Assembly (NCBI GenBank): GCA_035631655.1
Contig: DASQIH010000158.1
Span: forward strand, 1 to 64,000
Source of the DNA: Gp1-AA122 sp035631655
GTDB lineage: Bacteria > Acidobacteriota > Terriglobia > Terriglobales > Acidobacteriaceae
Direction: 5' to 3'
Length of the DNA stretch: 64,000 nucleotides
The position numbers and the translations under genes are program-made. The notes beneath the pieces are model-generated. The model was not told the DNA's origin, did no database searches, and saw only the letters and a program-made list of their open reading frames with translations. Below are positions 26,786 through 35,334 of the stretch, piece by piece (position 1 is the first letter of the stretch; each line of letters begins with the position of its first letter).

Positions 26786-27409
26786 ATGGCCAGAAGCATC
26801 GATATTACGACGACCATGATCATCGGATTCGCCCTGTCGGGATTGGCCTTTGCCGCTCAGCCGCAGGAGCAGAGTTTCGATTTCGAATCATTTGCGGCCA
26901 AGTGTGAGGTTAAGGATACAAGTTTCAAAAATGCCGACTCGTTCGCACGGATGGACCCGAAACAAGAGTGGAAGCAGATCAAGGAGCAAGACGAAAACGC
27001 GGAATGCGCCGAATACTGTGAAACCGCGCGACTGTGGAGGGATAACTCCGGCCACGTTCGGGTTGTGTCCATGGGCTACACCAGCGGCTCTGGCGATTGG
27101 AGTGCCGAGGTCGACAGCTGCTATGGCGTTGATGGCAGGATTTCGGCGGCAGCCAGTTTGCTAAATACATTTTACGGGAACTTTAAGCGCGAACGCATTA
27201 TGACTTTCAACCGCCACGGCACGGTCCTGGATTCGTCGGAGATGTATTTCGACCTGAACACCGGGAAGAAAATTACGGCTCCCGCCGAAGCGACAGATGC
27301 GTCATACGGCATGAATCAGATTTCGGTGTACAGGACAGTGCGGGAGCTGCCGTTCCGAAATTTGCTTAAAGACAACGCTTTCTCCGGGAGCAATGCCAAA
27401 ACGAACTGA
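26786..27409 (+). CDS. Exported protein of unknown function between carA and carB
   Basis: A 207-residue protein. I chose the ATG at 26786 because the open sequence upstream is a genome repeat; from here a signal-like segment follows (TTTMIIGFALSGLAFAAQP). The mature part has five Cys (AKCEVKD, NAECAEYCETA, VDSCYGVDG among them) and reads RVVSMGYTSGSGDWSAEVDS then CYGVDGRISAAASLL; it may be disulfide-bonded in the periplasm. Its last 17 bases overlap the start of carB. No family is recognised. The overlap suggests translational coupling to carB, although the function seems unrelated. Confidence 0.7.
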   Translation: MARSIDITTTMIIGFALSGLAFAAQPQEQSFDFESFAAKCEVKDTSFKNADSFARMDPKQEWKQIKEQDENAECAEYCETARLWRDNSGHVRVVSMGYTSGSGDWSAEVDSCYGVDGRISAAASLLNTFYGNFKRERIMTFNRHGTVLDSSEMYFDLNTGKKITAPAEATDASYGMNQISVYRTVRELPFRNLLKDNAFSGSNAKTN

Positions 27410-30400
27410 CATTTCGAAAATCATGATCATCGGCTCGGGCCCGATTGTGATCGGGCAATCGGCTGAGTTTGATTATTCCGGCACACAGGCCTGCAAGGCG
27501 CTTAAGTCCGAGGGCTACGAAGTGGTGCTGGCCAACTCGAATCCGGCCACCATTATGACCGACCCGGAGTTTGCCGATCGCACCTATATCGAGCCGCTGA
27601 GCCGTGAGTATCTGACCGAGATCATCCGGCTAGAGCGCGAGATGCTGGGCCACAAGGGTTTTGCCATTCTGCCCACCGTGGGCGGACAAACAGCGCTGAA
27701 CCTGGCGGTTGAGCTGTCCGATGGCGGGGTGCTCGATAAATTCGACGTTCAGTTGATTGGCGCAAATATCGGAGCCATCAAAAAAGCGGAAGACCGGCTC
27801 TTTTTCAAAGATGCCATGCAGCGCATCGGGCTCGACGTGCCGAAATCCGCGCTGGTAAACAATCTCAAAGACGGGCTCGAGTTCGCGGGCAAGATCGGCT
27901 TTCCCGTGATTGTGCGTCCTTCGTTCACGCTGGGTGGCACAGGCGGCGGCATTGCCTATAACCGGGAGGAGTTGCTGGAAATTCTGGCCCGCGGCTTGGA
28001 CCTTTCTCCGGTGCACGAAGTGCTGATCGAAGAGTCCGTTCTGGGCTGGAAAGAATACGAGCTAGAGGTGATGCGCGACCTCAAGGACAACGTAATCATC
28101 ATCTGCTCGATCGAGAACTTCGATCCCATGGGCGTGCACACCGGGGATTCGATCACGGTGGCTCCCGCGCAAACGCTGACCGACCGCGAGTATCAGCACA
28201 TGCGCGACGCAGCCATTGCCGTGATTCGGGAAATCGGCGTAGAGACGGGCGGATCGAATATTCAGTTCGCGGTGAATCCCGGCACAGGGCGCATGGTGGT
28301 CATCGAGATGAACCCGCGCGTGTCACGATCCTCAGCCTTAGCTTCCAAGGCCACCGGTTTTCCCATTGCAAAAATCGCCGCCAGGCTGGCAGTCGGGTAC
28401 ACGCTCGATGAGATTCCTAACGACATCACACGTAAGACGCCAGCCTCCTTCGAGCCCACACTCGATTACGTGGTGGTGAAGATTCCCAAGTGGCAATTTG
28501 AGAAATTCCCCGGTGCCGACGAGAGTCTTGGGCCGCAGATGAAGTCGGTGGGGGAGGTCATGGCCATTGGCCGCACCTTCAAAGAAGCGCTACTCAAGGG
28601 TGTGCGCGCGCTGGATACTGGCCGCAAGGTTGGTTCCGAGAAGATCGAGCCCAAGATCCTGACCCAGCGGCTGGTCACGCCTCACCCAGAGCGGCTGGCA
28701 TATGTCCGCTATGCGCTGCGCCAGGGGCACACCGTCAAACAGCTGGCCAAGATGACATCCATTGATCCCTGGTTCCTCTACCAGCTCAAAGAGATTAACG
28801 ACATGCAACTTGAGCTGGAGAAGCATCCGCTCGAATCGGTTCCCACCGAGGTGTTGCGCGAAGCCAAGAGGATGGGCTTCTCCGACGGGCGACTCGCCGG
28901 GGTTTGGCGCCTGGACAATGGCAAGGGGTCGCAGGAAAAAATCCGACACTTACGCAAGAAGCATGGAGTGACTCCGGTCTACAAGCGCGTGGATACTTGT
29001 GCCGCGGAATTCGAGAGCTACACCCCATACCTCTATTCGACCTACGAAGAGGAAGACGAAGCGGCTCCGACGAAGAAGAAGAAGGTCATCATCCTGGGCA
29101 GCGGACCCAACCGAATCGGGCAGGGAATTGAGTTCGACTATTGCTGCTGCCACGCCTCCTTCGCGCTGCACGAGGACGGGTACGAGACGGTGATGATCAA
29201 CTGCAATCCAGAAACGGTCTCGACCGACTACGACACCAGCGATCGCCTCTACTTCGAGCCTCTGACGCTAGAAGACGTGTTCGCGGTTTACGAGCACGAG
29301 GCTTCCTCGGGTGCGCCGGTGGGGTTGATAGTTCAGTTTGGCGGTCAGACACCGCTGAATCTGGCTCTGCCGTTGAAGGCGGCGGGAGTAAATATCATTG
29401 GCACCTCGCCGGAGTCGATTGATCTGGCAGAAGACCGCAAGCGCTTCGGAAAGCTGCTCGAAGAGCTGGAGATCCCGCAGGCACCCGGCGCCATGGCGAC
29501 CTCCATCGAAGAAGCTGTCGAAGGGGCAAAGCGCGTCGGCTACCCTGTGCTGGTGCGGCCATCGTACGTACTCGGCGGGCGCGCTATGGTGATCGCCTAC
29601 GACGAAGAGTCTGTCGTGCGTTACATGAAAGAGGCCGTCGAATATTCGCACGATCGACCGGTGCTCATCGATCACTTCCTCGAAGACGCGATTGAAGTAG
29701 ATGTGGACGCCCTCTCGGACGGCGAAGATGTCGTCATTGGCGGGATCATGCAGCACATCGAGGAGGCCGGAATCCACTCGGGTGATTCGTCGTGCGTACT
29801 GCCGGCCGTGGACATCCCCGAGCACCTGCTGGCTCGCATGCGGGAGTACACCTTCCGCCTGGCGCGCGCTCTGAAGGTGGTTGGGCTGATGAATATCCAG
29901 TTCGCAATCCCACGCACCAATGGTGGTCCCAAAGCCAACGCGTCGGATGCCGGGAAAGTCTACGTGCTGGAAGTGAATCCGCGAGCCTCCCGTACCGTAC
30001 CCTATGTTTCGAAAGCCACTGGCGTGCCCCTGGCAAAGATCGCAGCCCGCCTCATGACCGGGCGCAAATTACGCGAGTTCCTGCCGGAAAATATTGAACG
30101 AGCCACGGATCTCGATACCGGCCGCTGCTACTACGTCAAATCGCCAGTCTTCCCCTGGGGTAAGTTTCCGGGAGTGGACACGGTGCTGGGCCCGGAAATG
30201 AAGTCTACGGGCGAGGTCATGGGAGTGGCCGACAACTTTGGCGAAGCCTTTGCCAAAGCACAGATCAGCGCAGGACAGAAGCTGCCTACGCAGGGGACAG
30301 TTTTCATCAGCGTCACGGACCATGACAAGCCACAGGTCGCCGAGGTGGCCAGGCGTTTCGTTGACCTTGGTTTTAAGCTGGTGGCGACGCACGGTACCGC

Positions 30401-30713
30401 GGACGTGCTTGACAGTGCCGGCTTGGCTTGTGATCGAGTGTTCAAAGTAAAGGAAGGCCGGCCTAATGTGGTGGATCTGATCAAGGGCGAACGCATTCAG
30501 CTGATCATCAACACGCCCCATGGCCCGGACCCATATTTCGACGAGAAGGCAATCCGCCGGGCGGCCGTCACAGCGCACATTCCTACTATCACCACGCTGG
30601 CCGCCGCACGCGCCGCCGCCGACGGCATTGCTGCTTTACAACGCGGCGAGATCCACGTCCAGGCGCTGCAACATTTGCACGCCGAACGGAGTGCGCAAAA
30701 AAGTACCGCATAA
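27393..30713 (+). CDS. carB: Carbamoyl-phosphate synthase large subunit
   Basis: A 1106-residue enzyme that makes carbamoyl phosphate from bicarbonate, ammonia (from CarA) and two ATP. Two homologous ATP-grasp halves are visible: the first begins IMIIGSGPIVIGQSAEFDYS with VRPSFTLGGTGGGIAYN, the second VIILGSGPNRIGQGIEFDYC with VRPSYVLGGRAMVIAYD. The C-terminal part is the allosteric MGS-like domain (TVFISVTDHDKPQVAEVARR onward). It is about 30 residues longer than the E. coli enzyme, mostly in linkers (EEEDEAAPTKKKK). The start overlaps the end of the preceding gene by 17 bp. Confidence 0.98.
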   Translation: MPKRTDISKIMIIGSGPIVIGQSAEFDYSGTQACKALKSEGYEVVLANSNPATIMTDPEFADRTYIEPLSREYLTEIIRLEREMLGHKGFAILPTVGGQTALNLAVELSDGGVLDKFDVQLIGANIGAIKKAEDRLFFKDAMQRIGLDVPKSALVNNLKDGLEFAGKIGFPVIVRPSFTLGGTGGGIAYNREELLEILARGLDLSPVHEVLIEESVLGWKEYELEVMRDLKDNVIIICSIENFDPMGVHTGDSITVAPAQTLTDREYQHMRDAAIAVIREIGVETGGSNIQFAVNPGTGRMVVIEMNPRVSRSSALASKATGFPIAKIAARLAVGYTLDEIPNDITRKTPASFEPTLDYVVVKIPKWQFEKFPGADESLGPQMKSVGEVMAIGRTFKEALLKGVRALDTGRKVGSEKIEPKILTQRLVTPHPERLAYVRYALRQGHTVKQLAKMTSIDPWFLYQLKEINDMQLELEKHPLESVPTEVLREAKRMGFSDGRLAGVWRLDNGKGSQEKIRHLRKKHGVTPVYKRVDTCAAEFESYTPYLYSTYEEEDEAAPTKKKKVIILGSGPNRIGQGIEFDYCCCHASFALHEDGYETVMINCNPETVSTDYDTSDRLYFEPLTLEDVFAVYEHEASSGAPVGLIVQFGGQTPLNLALPLKAAGVNIIGTSPESIDLAEDRKRFGKLLEELEIPQAPGAMATSIEEAVEGAKRVGYPVLVRPSYVLGGRAMVIAYDEESVVRYMKEAVEYSHDRPVLIDHFLEDAIEVDVDALSDGEDVVIGGIMQHIEEAGIHSGDSSCVLPAVDIPEHLLARMREYTFRLARALKVVGLMNIQFAIPRTNGGPKANASDAGKVYVLEVNPRASRTVPYVSKATGVPLAKIAARLMTGRKLREFLPENIERATDLDTGRCYYVKSPVFPWGKFPGVDTVLGPEMKSTGEVMGVADNFGEAFAKAQISAGQKLPTQGTVFISVTDHDKPQVAEVARRFVDLGFKLVATHGTADVLDSAGLACDRVFKVKEGRPNVVDLIKGERIQLIINTPHGPDPYFDEKAIRRAAVTAHIPTITTLAAARAAADGIAALQRGEIHVQALQHLHAERSAQKSTA

Positions 30714-30729
30714 GCAGAATCCAGAGCCT

Positions 30730-30770
30730 GTCATCCTGAGCGAGGGCGTCAGCCCGAGTCGAAGGACCCC
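30730..30770. repeat. GTCATCCTGAGCG palindromic repeat, copy 5
   Basis: GTCATCCTGAGCGAGGGCGT...AGCCCGAGTCGAAGGACCCC. It faces copy 6, about 92 bp away. Confidence 0.7.
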
Positions 30771-30862
30771 TACACGGCCCGTCCTGTCGGAAGGCATTCT
30801 CACCGTACCGCAAGCGGAGTGCTCAAATGCCTTTTGACTTTTGTGATATCGCATTGGGATAG

Positions 30863-30921
30863 GGATCCTTCGACTCCGCTGGTGCGCGCTGCGCGAGCTC
30901 AAGCTGCGCTCAGGATGACAG
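30863..30921. repeat. GTCATCCTGAGCG palindromic repeat, copy 6 (inverted)
   Basis: GGATCCTTCGACTCCGCTGG...GCGCTCAGGATGACA, with an inner inverted repeat around GCGCGCTGCGCGAGC. Confidence 0.7.
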
Positions 30922-30995
30922 ATTCTTAAGAATCTCACCAAAGAATGCTGCACTCGCTCTCAACGGTGTCGTCCTGTGAGGCAAAACTGTTAAGC

Positions 30996-31030
30996 TGATA
31001 GCAGAAAGCTGAAAGCTGATAGCTGAGGGC
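30996..31030. repeat. Heptamer array, five units
   Basis: TGATAGC, AGAAAGC, TGAAAGC, TGATAGC, TGAGGGC, ending 7 bases before the ATG at 31038. It takes the place where a ribosome-binding site would be. Confidence 0.8.
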
Positions 31031-31037
31031 TGTTTCC

Positions 31038-32105
31038 ATGCTGCTTCACGGCATTTTTCCTCCCATCACCACGCCTTTCTATCCGGACGGCCAAGTCTAT
31101 TTCAAAAAGCTTGAGGCCAACGTCGAGCGCTACTCGAAAACACCGGTCGCGGGCATTGTTGTTCTCGGTTCCACCGGCGAAGCGATCCTGTTGTCCGATG
31201 ATGAGCGTCGCGAGGTGCTAAAGACAGCGCGCGAAGCAGTCGCGCCCCAGAAGGTGCTGATTGCCGGCACGGGCATCGAGTCGGCGAGCGAGACTTCGCG
31301 GCTCACCGAATACGCGGCATCGCTTGGCTACGACGTGGCCATGGTGCGCACCCCGCATTACTACAAGAGCCAGATGAGACCGGCCAACATGCTGGCTTTC
31401 TACCGCACGGTGGCAGACCGCTCGCCGCTGCCGGTCATCATTTACAACTTCCCGCAGGCGACGGGCTATGACATTCCTGCCGAGGTGGTGATCGAGTTGG
31501 CGGAACATCCCAACCTGATCGGTATCAAGGAGTCCAGCGGGGACGTGGAGAAGGTGCGCAAGATGGTCGAGGGCACCCGCCAAATCAAGCGCAGCGCGAT
31601 CGTAACCGAAACTTTCCAAGCAATAACTCCGCGTATGCTCAAGGCGGCCACTGACAGCACGCAGGGCGGGGAACTGGTCCCAGTGGGTGCGCTGTCAGGC
31701 GGATCGTCAAAACCATCATCCTCGGCCGTGACAGAGGTCGGCGGCGTCAAGACTCGCCAGAAGGAAGTAGGGTTCCAGGTACTGGTGGGGGCCGCGCAGA
31801 GACTGGAACCCTCTCTGAATGTTGGTGCCGTAGGCGCCATTCTCGCTTTTGCCGATGCAGCGCCCACCGCCTGCTATGAGATCTACGCTGCCTGGAAGGA
31901 AGGCGACAAGGACTTGGCAAAACTGAAGCAGGAACGCATCGTCCAAGCTGCACAGCGCGTTGTCGGTGAACTGAGCATCCCCGGCGTGAAGTACGCCATG
32001 GACTTCAACGGCTATTTCGGCGGCGTGCCCCGGCTGCCGCTGCTGCCCCTGACCGCAGAACTGAAAGCCGAAATCGAGCAGTTGCTGGCCGGCATTCGCA
32101 ACTAG
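31038..32105 (+). CDS. DapA-family aldolase/hydratase-lyase with an insertion
   Basis: A 355-residue member of the dihydrodipicolinate synthase / N-acetylneuraminate lyase family, which forms a Schiff base with a keto acid. The catalytic Lys (164) is in LIGIKESSGD, the catalytic Tyr (136) in VIIYNFPQATG and the GSTGEAILLS loop is at 44-53. The family norm is ~290-310 residues; the extra length is mostly an insert at about 185-245, rich in Ser, Gly and Thr (ALSGGSSKPSSSAVTEVGG). A true DapA or a pyruvate-aldolase role both remain open. It is the first plus-strand gene before the TetR regulator and may belong to the aromatic cluster that follows. Confidence 0.82.
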   Translation: MLLHGIFPPITTPFYPDGQVYFKKLEANVERYSKTPVAGIVVLGSTGEAILLSDDERREVLKTAREAVAPQKVLIAGTGIESASETSRLTEYAASLGYDVAMVRTPHYYKSQMRPANMLAFYRTVADRSPLPVIIYNFPQATGYDIPAEVVIELAEHPNLIGIKESSGDVEKVRKMVEGTRQIKRSAIVTETFQAITPRMLKAATDSTQGGELVPVGALSGGSSKPSSSAVTEVGGVKTRQKEVGFQVLVGAAQRLEPSLNVGAVGAILAFADAAPTACYEIYAAWKEGDKDLAKLKQERIVQAAQRVVGELSIPGVKYAMDFNGYFGGVPRLPLLPLTAELKAEIEQLLAGIRN

Positions 32106-32126
32106 GTCCGCGCTGTGTCTAAGGTC

Positions 32127-32155
32127 GTGACAATTGAGCCTTCCCTGAGTATAAT
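32127..32155 (+). promoter_or_regulatory. Sigma-70-type promoter of the TetR gene
   Basis: GTGACA (32127-32132) and a perfect TATAAT (32150-32155) are 17 bases apart. The predicted start of transcription is near 32162, only about 17 bases before the ATG, so the leader is very short. Confidence 0.7.
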
Positions 32156-32160
32156 TAGAA

Positions 32161-32170
32161 CGAACGTTCG
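32161..32170. promoter_or_regulatory. Palindromic operator CGAACGTTCG at the TetR promoter
   Basis: A perfect 10-bp palindrome lies over the expected +1 of the promoter at 32127-32155. A weaker flanking symmetry (ATTA...ATAAT) extends it. The position suits autorepression by the TetR-family protein encoded directly after. Confidence 0.6.
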
Positions 32171-32178
32171 ATAATCCT

Positions 32179-32841
32179 ATGGCGGCTTCCAGTCCAGCCA
32201 AACCGGGCACCGGCAAGGGCGGACCCGCAGTTCCGGAGACGCGCTTTGACCGGCGCCTGGCCAAGATCCTGAGCCACGCCACCGATGTTTTCTACGAAAA
32301 AGGCTATGAAGGCGCATCCATGCGGGACCTGTCGCGGGCCAGTGGAATGTCACTGGCCGGAATGTATTACTACTTCGAATCCAAAGAACGGCTGCTTTAC
32401 CTGATCCAGAAGCACACCTTCATCACCATCATGGAGCGCTTACGGGAGCGGCTGAAGGATGAATCCGATCCCGAGCAGCGTATCCGCATTTTTATTCTCA
32501 ATCACCTGGAATATTTTCTGGCTAACCAGAAAGCGATGACCGTGCTCTCCCATGAAGATGACGTCTTGAAGAATGACCTAGGGACGGAGGTCGCTGGTCT
32601 TAAGCGTGAGTATTACCGGATCTGCCTGGAGTTGATGGACACCTTCAAGCACGCGAAAGGACTAGAATTCTCCAGTCGCATTGCTGTGCTCAGTCTGTTC
32701 GGCATGATGAATTGGATTTACACCTGGTACAACCCGCGAGTCGATGGCGACGCTGACGAACTGGCGCGCCAGATGGGCGATACGTTTTTGCAGGGAATCT
32801 GCTCCGCTAACGCGGGCAGAACAGGATCGAAAAGGAAGTGA
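32179..32841 (+). CDS. TetR-family transcriptional regulator
   Basis: A 220-residue regulator. After ~20 disordered residues the DNA-binding domain follows (about 25-75): ILSHATDVFYEKGYEGASMR, DLSRASGMSLAGMYYYFESK, ERLLYLI. The recognition helix region SLAGMYYYF fits TetR proteins. The C-terminal ligand/dimer part resembles regulators of fatty-acid or aromatic acyl-CoA breakdown, which often sense acyl-CoA. There is no clear ribosome site; the leader is short and carries the palindrome CGAACGTTCG. I infer that it controls itself and the following catabolic genes with an acyl-CoA ligand. Confidence 0.9.
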   Translation: MAASSPAKPGTGKGGPAVPETRFDRRLAKILSHATDVFYEKGYEGASMRDLSRASGMSLAGMYYYFESKERLLYLIQKHTFITIMERLRERLKDESDPEQRIRIFILNHLEYFLANQKAMTVLSHEDDVLKNDLGTEVAGLKREYYRICLELMDTFKHAKGLEFSSRIAVLSLFGMMNWIYTWYNPRVDGDADELARQMGDTFLQGICSANAGRTGSKRK

Positions 32842-32883
32842 CGAGCCGAGTGGGGTCGGCCCTTTCTGCAAATAACAAGACTG

Positions 32884-32911
32884 CAGATTCCTCGCTTCCC
32901 TCGGAATGACA
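32884..32911. repeat. GTCATCCTGAGCG palindromic repeat, copy 7 (diverged)
   Basis: AGATTCCTCGCTTCCCTCGG followed by AATGACA. It is a worn copy between the TetR gene and the enoyl-CoA hydratase gene. Confidence 0.5.
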
Positions 32912-32941
32912 AGAAGTTAATTTTGCGCAAGGAGTAAAAAT

Positions 32942-33763
32942 ATGGCAACCACAGTGCAGCCGACGGCCGGCGAGACCACCAAGCGGCTGATTAACTACCG
33001 CACGGATGCCGGCCTGGCCGTGATCGAGATGAACGATCCGCCAGCTAACACCTACACCTACGAGATGAACCGACAGCTGGATGACGCGATCCTGAAGGCA
33101 CGCATGGATAATAGCGTTTACGTCATCGTGCTCACCGGGGCGGGCGACAAGTTTTTCTCCGCAGGCGCCAACATCAAGATGCTAGCCAGCGTTGATCCGA
33201 CGTTCAAGTATTACTTCTGTCTCCATGCGAACGAGGCTCTGCTGCGGTTGGAGCACACACCAAAGTTGGTCATTGCCGCTCTTAACGGACACACCGTAGG
33301 CGGCGGGTTGGAAATTGCGATGGCGGCGGACCTCAGGATCGCGCGCAAAGACGCGGGCAAGATCGGACTGCCCGAGGTAAACCTCGGAGTACTGCCCGGT
33401 ACCGGCGGAACTCAGCGGCTCTCGCGGCTAGTGGGCAAGAGCAAGGCTATCGAACTGATGATTACGGGAAACACTTTTTCGTTCGAGGAGGCGCAGGAGC
33501 TCGGGATCGTGAACGACATCTTTGAGCGCGAGGGCTTCATGGAAAACATCGTGGAGTATGCGCGCCAGTTCTGCCCACCCAACAAAGCTGCCAAGGCGGT
33601 TGGACGCATCAAGCGTGCCGTACAGACGGGATGGGAGATCCCGATGGAGTCCGCACTGGCGGTGGAACGCGAGAACCAGCAACTACTGTTCCAGAGCGAA
33701 GACGCCAAAGAAGGCTTGGCGGCGTATGTGGAGAAGCGGCCGGCAACGTTTACCGCAAAATAA
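32942..33763 (+). CDS. Enoyl-CoA hydratase/isomerase-family protein (first)
   Basis: A 273-residue crotonase-fold enzyme acting on an acyl-CoA. The CoA oxyanion loops are FFSAGANIKML and NGHTVGGGLEIAMAADL; the two catalytic Glu are in GGGLE and in KIGLPEVNLGVLPGTGGTQR. A normal C-terminal CoA-binding helix (EDAKEGLAAYVEKRPATF) is present. The pattern is close to ordinary enoyl-CoA hydratases. Strong AAGGAG before the ATG. It is first after the regulator in a long plus-strand series for aromatic acyl-CoA breakdown, and could hydrate an open-chain enoyl-CoA or work on a ring intermediate. Confidence 0.9.
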   Translation: MATTVQPTAGETTKRLINYRTDAGLAVIEMNDPPANTYTYEMNRQLDDAILKARMDNSVYVIVLTGAGDKFFSAGANIKMLASVDPTFKYYFCLHANEALLRLEHTPKLVIAALNGHTVGGGLEIAMAADLRIARKDAGKIGLPEVNLGVLPGTGGTQRLSRLVGKSKAIELMITGNTFSFEEAQELGIVNDIFEREGFMENIVEYARQFCPPNKAAKAVGRIKRAVQTGWEIPMESALAVERENQQLLFQSEDAKEGLAAYVEKRPATFTAK

Positions 33764-33779
33764 CTGAGGCTGGTGTGGA

Positions 33780-33798
33780 GGCGGGTCTCTGACCCGCC
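33780..33798. repeat. Short GC hairpin between hydratase and dehydrogenase genes
   Basis: GGCGGGT and ACCCGCC flank CTCTG. There is no T-run. Similar hairpins separate most genes of this cluster. Confidence 0.6.
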
Positions 33799-33824
33799 CT
33801 GCACGCGTCACACAAAGAGAAAAA

Positions 33825-35291
33825 ATGCTCACAGCTACAAAGGCCAGAATCGAACCCGGTCGCCTACTGATAGATGGTCAATGGGTCGATGGGCCGAGGA
33901 AATTCGACACTGTCAATCCGGCAACTGGCGAGGTGTTAACCCAGATCGTGGAAGCCTCCGCGCAGGACGTCGACAGGGCTGTTCAGGCCGCGTGCAAAGC
34001 TTTCGAAGATCGCGGCGGGCCCTGGCGCAAGATGTCAGCCAGTGAGCGTGGACGGCTGATCTGGCGCCTGGCTGATCTGATCGAAAACAACATTGACGAA
34101 CTCGCCGAACTCGAGACGCTCGACAACGGCAAGCCGATCTTCGAATCGCGCTATGTCGACATGCCCATGGTTATCGACGTCCTGCGCTATTACGCGGGAT
34201 GGGCGACCAAGATCCATGGTGAGACCGTCAACACGTTTGAGACAGCGTTCACCTATACCCTGCGCGAGCCGGTCGGGGTGGTCGGGCTGATCATTCCTTG
34301 GAACTTCCCACTACTGCTGGCCTCATGGAAGCTGGGTCCGGCGCTGGCCTGCGGTTGCACGGTTGTCTTGAAGCCCGCCGAGCAGACGCCGCTAACGACG
34401 TTGCGTTTGGGAGAGCTGGCGCTTGAGGCCGGAGTTCCTGCAGGCGTGCTGAACATCGTCACCGGCGGCCCGGAGACCGGGAAAGCAATGGTTCGCCATC
34501 CGGGGATCGACAAGATTGCCTTCACTGGTTCGACCTCTGTCGGCAAAGAGATCATGAAAGGCGCCGCCGATTCGCTAAAGCGGGTGTCTCTGGAACTTGG
34601 CGGCAAGTCGCCCAACATCGTCTTTGCGGATTCCGATATTGACAATGCCGTGAAGGGCGCAATTAACGGCATCTTCTATGGCAAAGGCGAGGTCTGCAAC
34701 GCGGGATCGCGCCTGTTCGTGGAGAACAAGATTAAGGACGAATTCGTTGAGAAACTTGTAGGCCGAACCAAGAAGATGCAGCCGGCCGACCCGCTCGATC
34801 CCAAGACGCGCATGGGTGCCATCGTCAGCCAGGAGCAGATGCAGACCGTGCTCGGCTACATTGAGGCGGGGAAGAAGGAAGGCGCGAAGCTGGTCAGCGG
34901 AGGGAATCGCGTATCGGTGGATGGCGGGAAGGGCTTCTTCATCGAGCCGACGATCTTTGGTGACGTAAGAAACGAGATGAAGATTGCCCAGGAAGAGATT
35001 TTCGGGCCGGTGCTAGCGACGCTGAGTTTCGACGATATCGATCAAGTCGTCGCCCAAGCCAATCAGAATCCTTACGGTCTGGCGGCGGCAGTATGGACGC
35101 GCGATGTGAAGAAAGCGCACACCGTGTCAAGACAATTGAAGGCGGGCACGGTCTGGATCAACACCTACGGTCTGATGGACGCGTCGCTGCCGTTCGGGGG
35201 ATACAAACAGTCGGGCTTTGGACGCGAGTTAGGCATGCATGCCATCGAGCACTACACGGAATTGAAAACCGTGTGGCTGAACATGGGATAG
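33825..35291 (+). CDS. NAD(P)-dependent aldehyde dehydrogenase
   Basis: A 488-residue aldehyde dehydrogenase that oxidises an aldehyde to the acid. Motifs: VGLIIPWNFPLLLASWKLGP, nucleotide-binding FTGSTSVGKEIM, general-base Glu in VSLELGGKSPNIVFAD, catalytic Cys in GKGEVCNAGSRLFVE, and the C-terminal PFGGYKQSGFGRELG. It has the length of betaine-aldehyde or hydroxymuconic-semialdehyde type enzymes. In the Box pathway a semialdehyde dehydrogenase acts after ring cleavage; given the BoxB-like gene 43 bp downstream, this enzyme may do that step. That is inferred from context. Confidence 0.93.
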   Translation: MLTATKARIEPGRLLIDGQWVDGPRKFDTVNPATGEVLTQIVEASAQDVDRAVQAACKAFEDRGGPWRKMSASERGRLIWRLADLIENNIDELAELETLDNGKPIFESRYVDMPMVIDVLRYYAGWATKIHGETVNTFETAFTYTLREPVGVVGLIIPWNFPLLLASWKLGPALACGCTVVLKPAEQTPLTTLRLGELALEAGVPAGVLNIVTGGPETGKAMVRHPGIDKIAFTGSTSVGKEIMKGAADSLKRVSLELGGKSPNIVFADSDIDNAVKGAINGIFYGKGEVCNAGSRLFVENKIKDEFVEKLVGRTKKMQPADPLDPKTRMGAIVSQEQMQTVLGYIEAGKKEGAKLVSGGNRVSVDGGKGFFIEPTIFGDVRNEMKIAQEEIFGPVLATLSFDDIDQVVAQANQNPYGLAAAVWTRDVKKAHTVSRQLKAGTVWINTYGLMDASLPFGGYKQSGFGRELGMHAIEHYTELKTVWLNMG

Positions 35292-35313
35292 GGAGACGCG
35301 TCGGACGCGTCCC
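35291..35313. repeat. Short GC hairpin before the BoxB-like gene
   Basis: GGGAGACGCGTC and GGACGCGTCCC form an imperfect stem directly after the dehydrogenase stop codon. Confidence 0.5.
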
Positions 35314-35334
35314 CATCAATTCTTACGAGGTTTT

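Larger units (their letters stand above)
30714..31037. other. 324-bp spacer filled with repeats
   Basis: Between carB and the DapA-like gene there are two GTCATCCTGAGCG elements in opposite orientation (30730-30770 and 30863-30921) and one heptamer array (30996-31030). I see no gene. The facing repeats could form a hairpin that ends the carB transcript. Confidence 0.6.

Noticed and set aside
32127..32170. PaaR-type operator (CNAACGNNCGTTNG)
   Set aside because: The palindrome here is CGAACGTTCG, with AACG and CGTT overlapping and not separated by two bases, so the half-site spacing differs.
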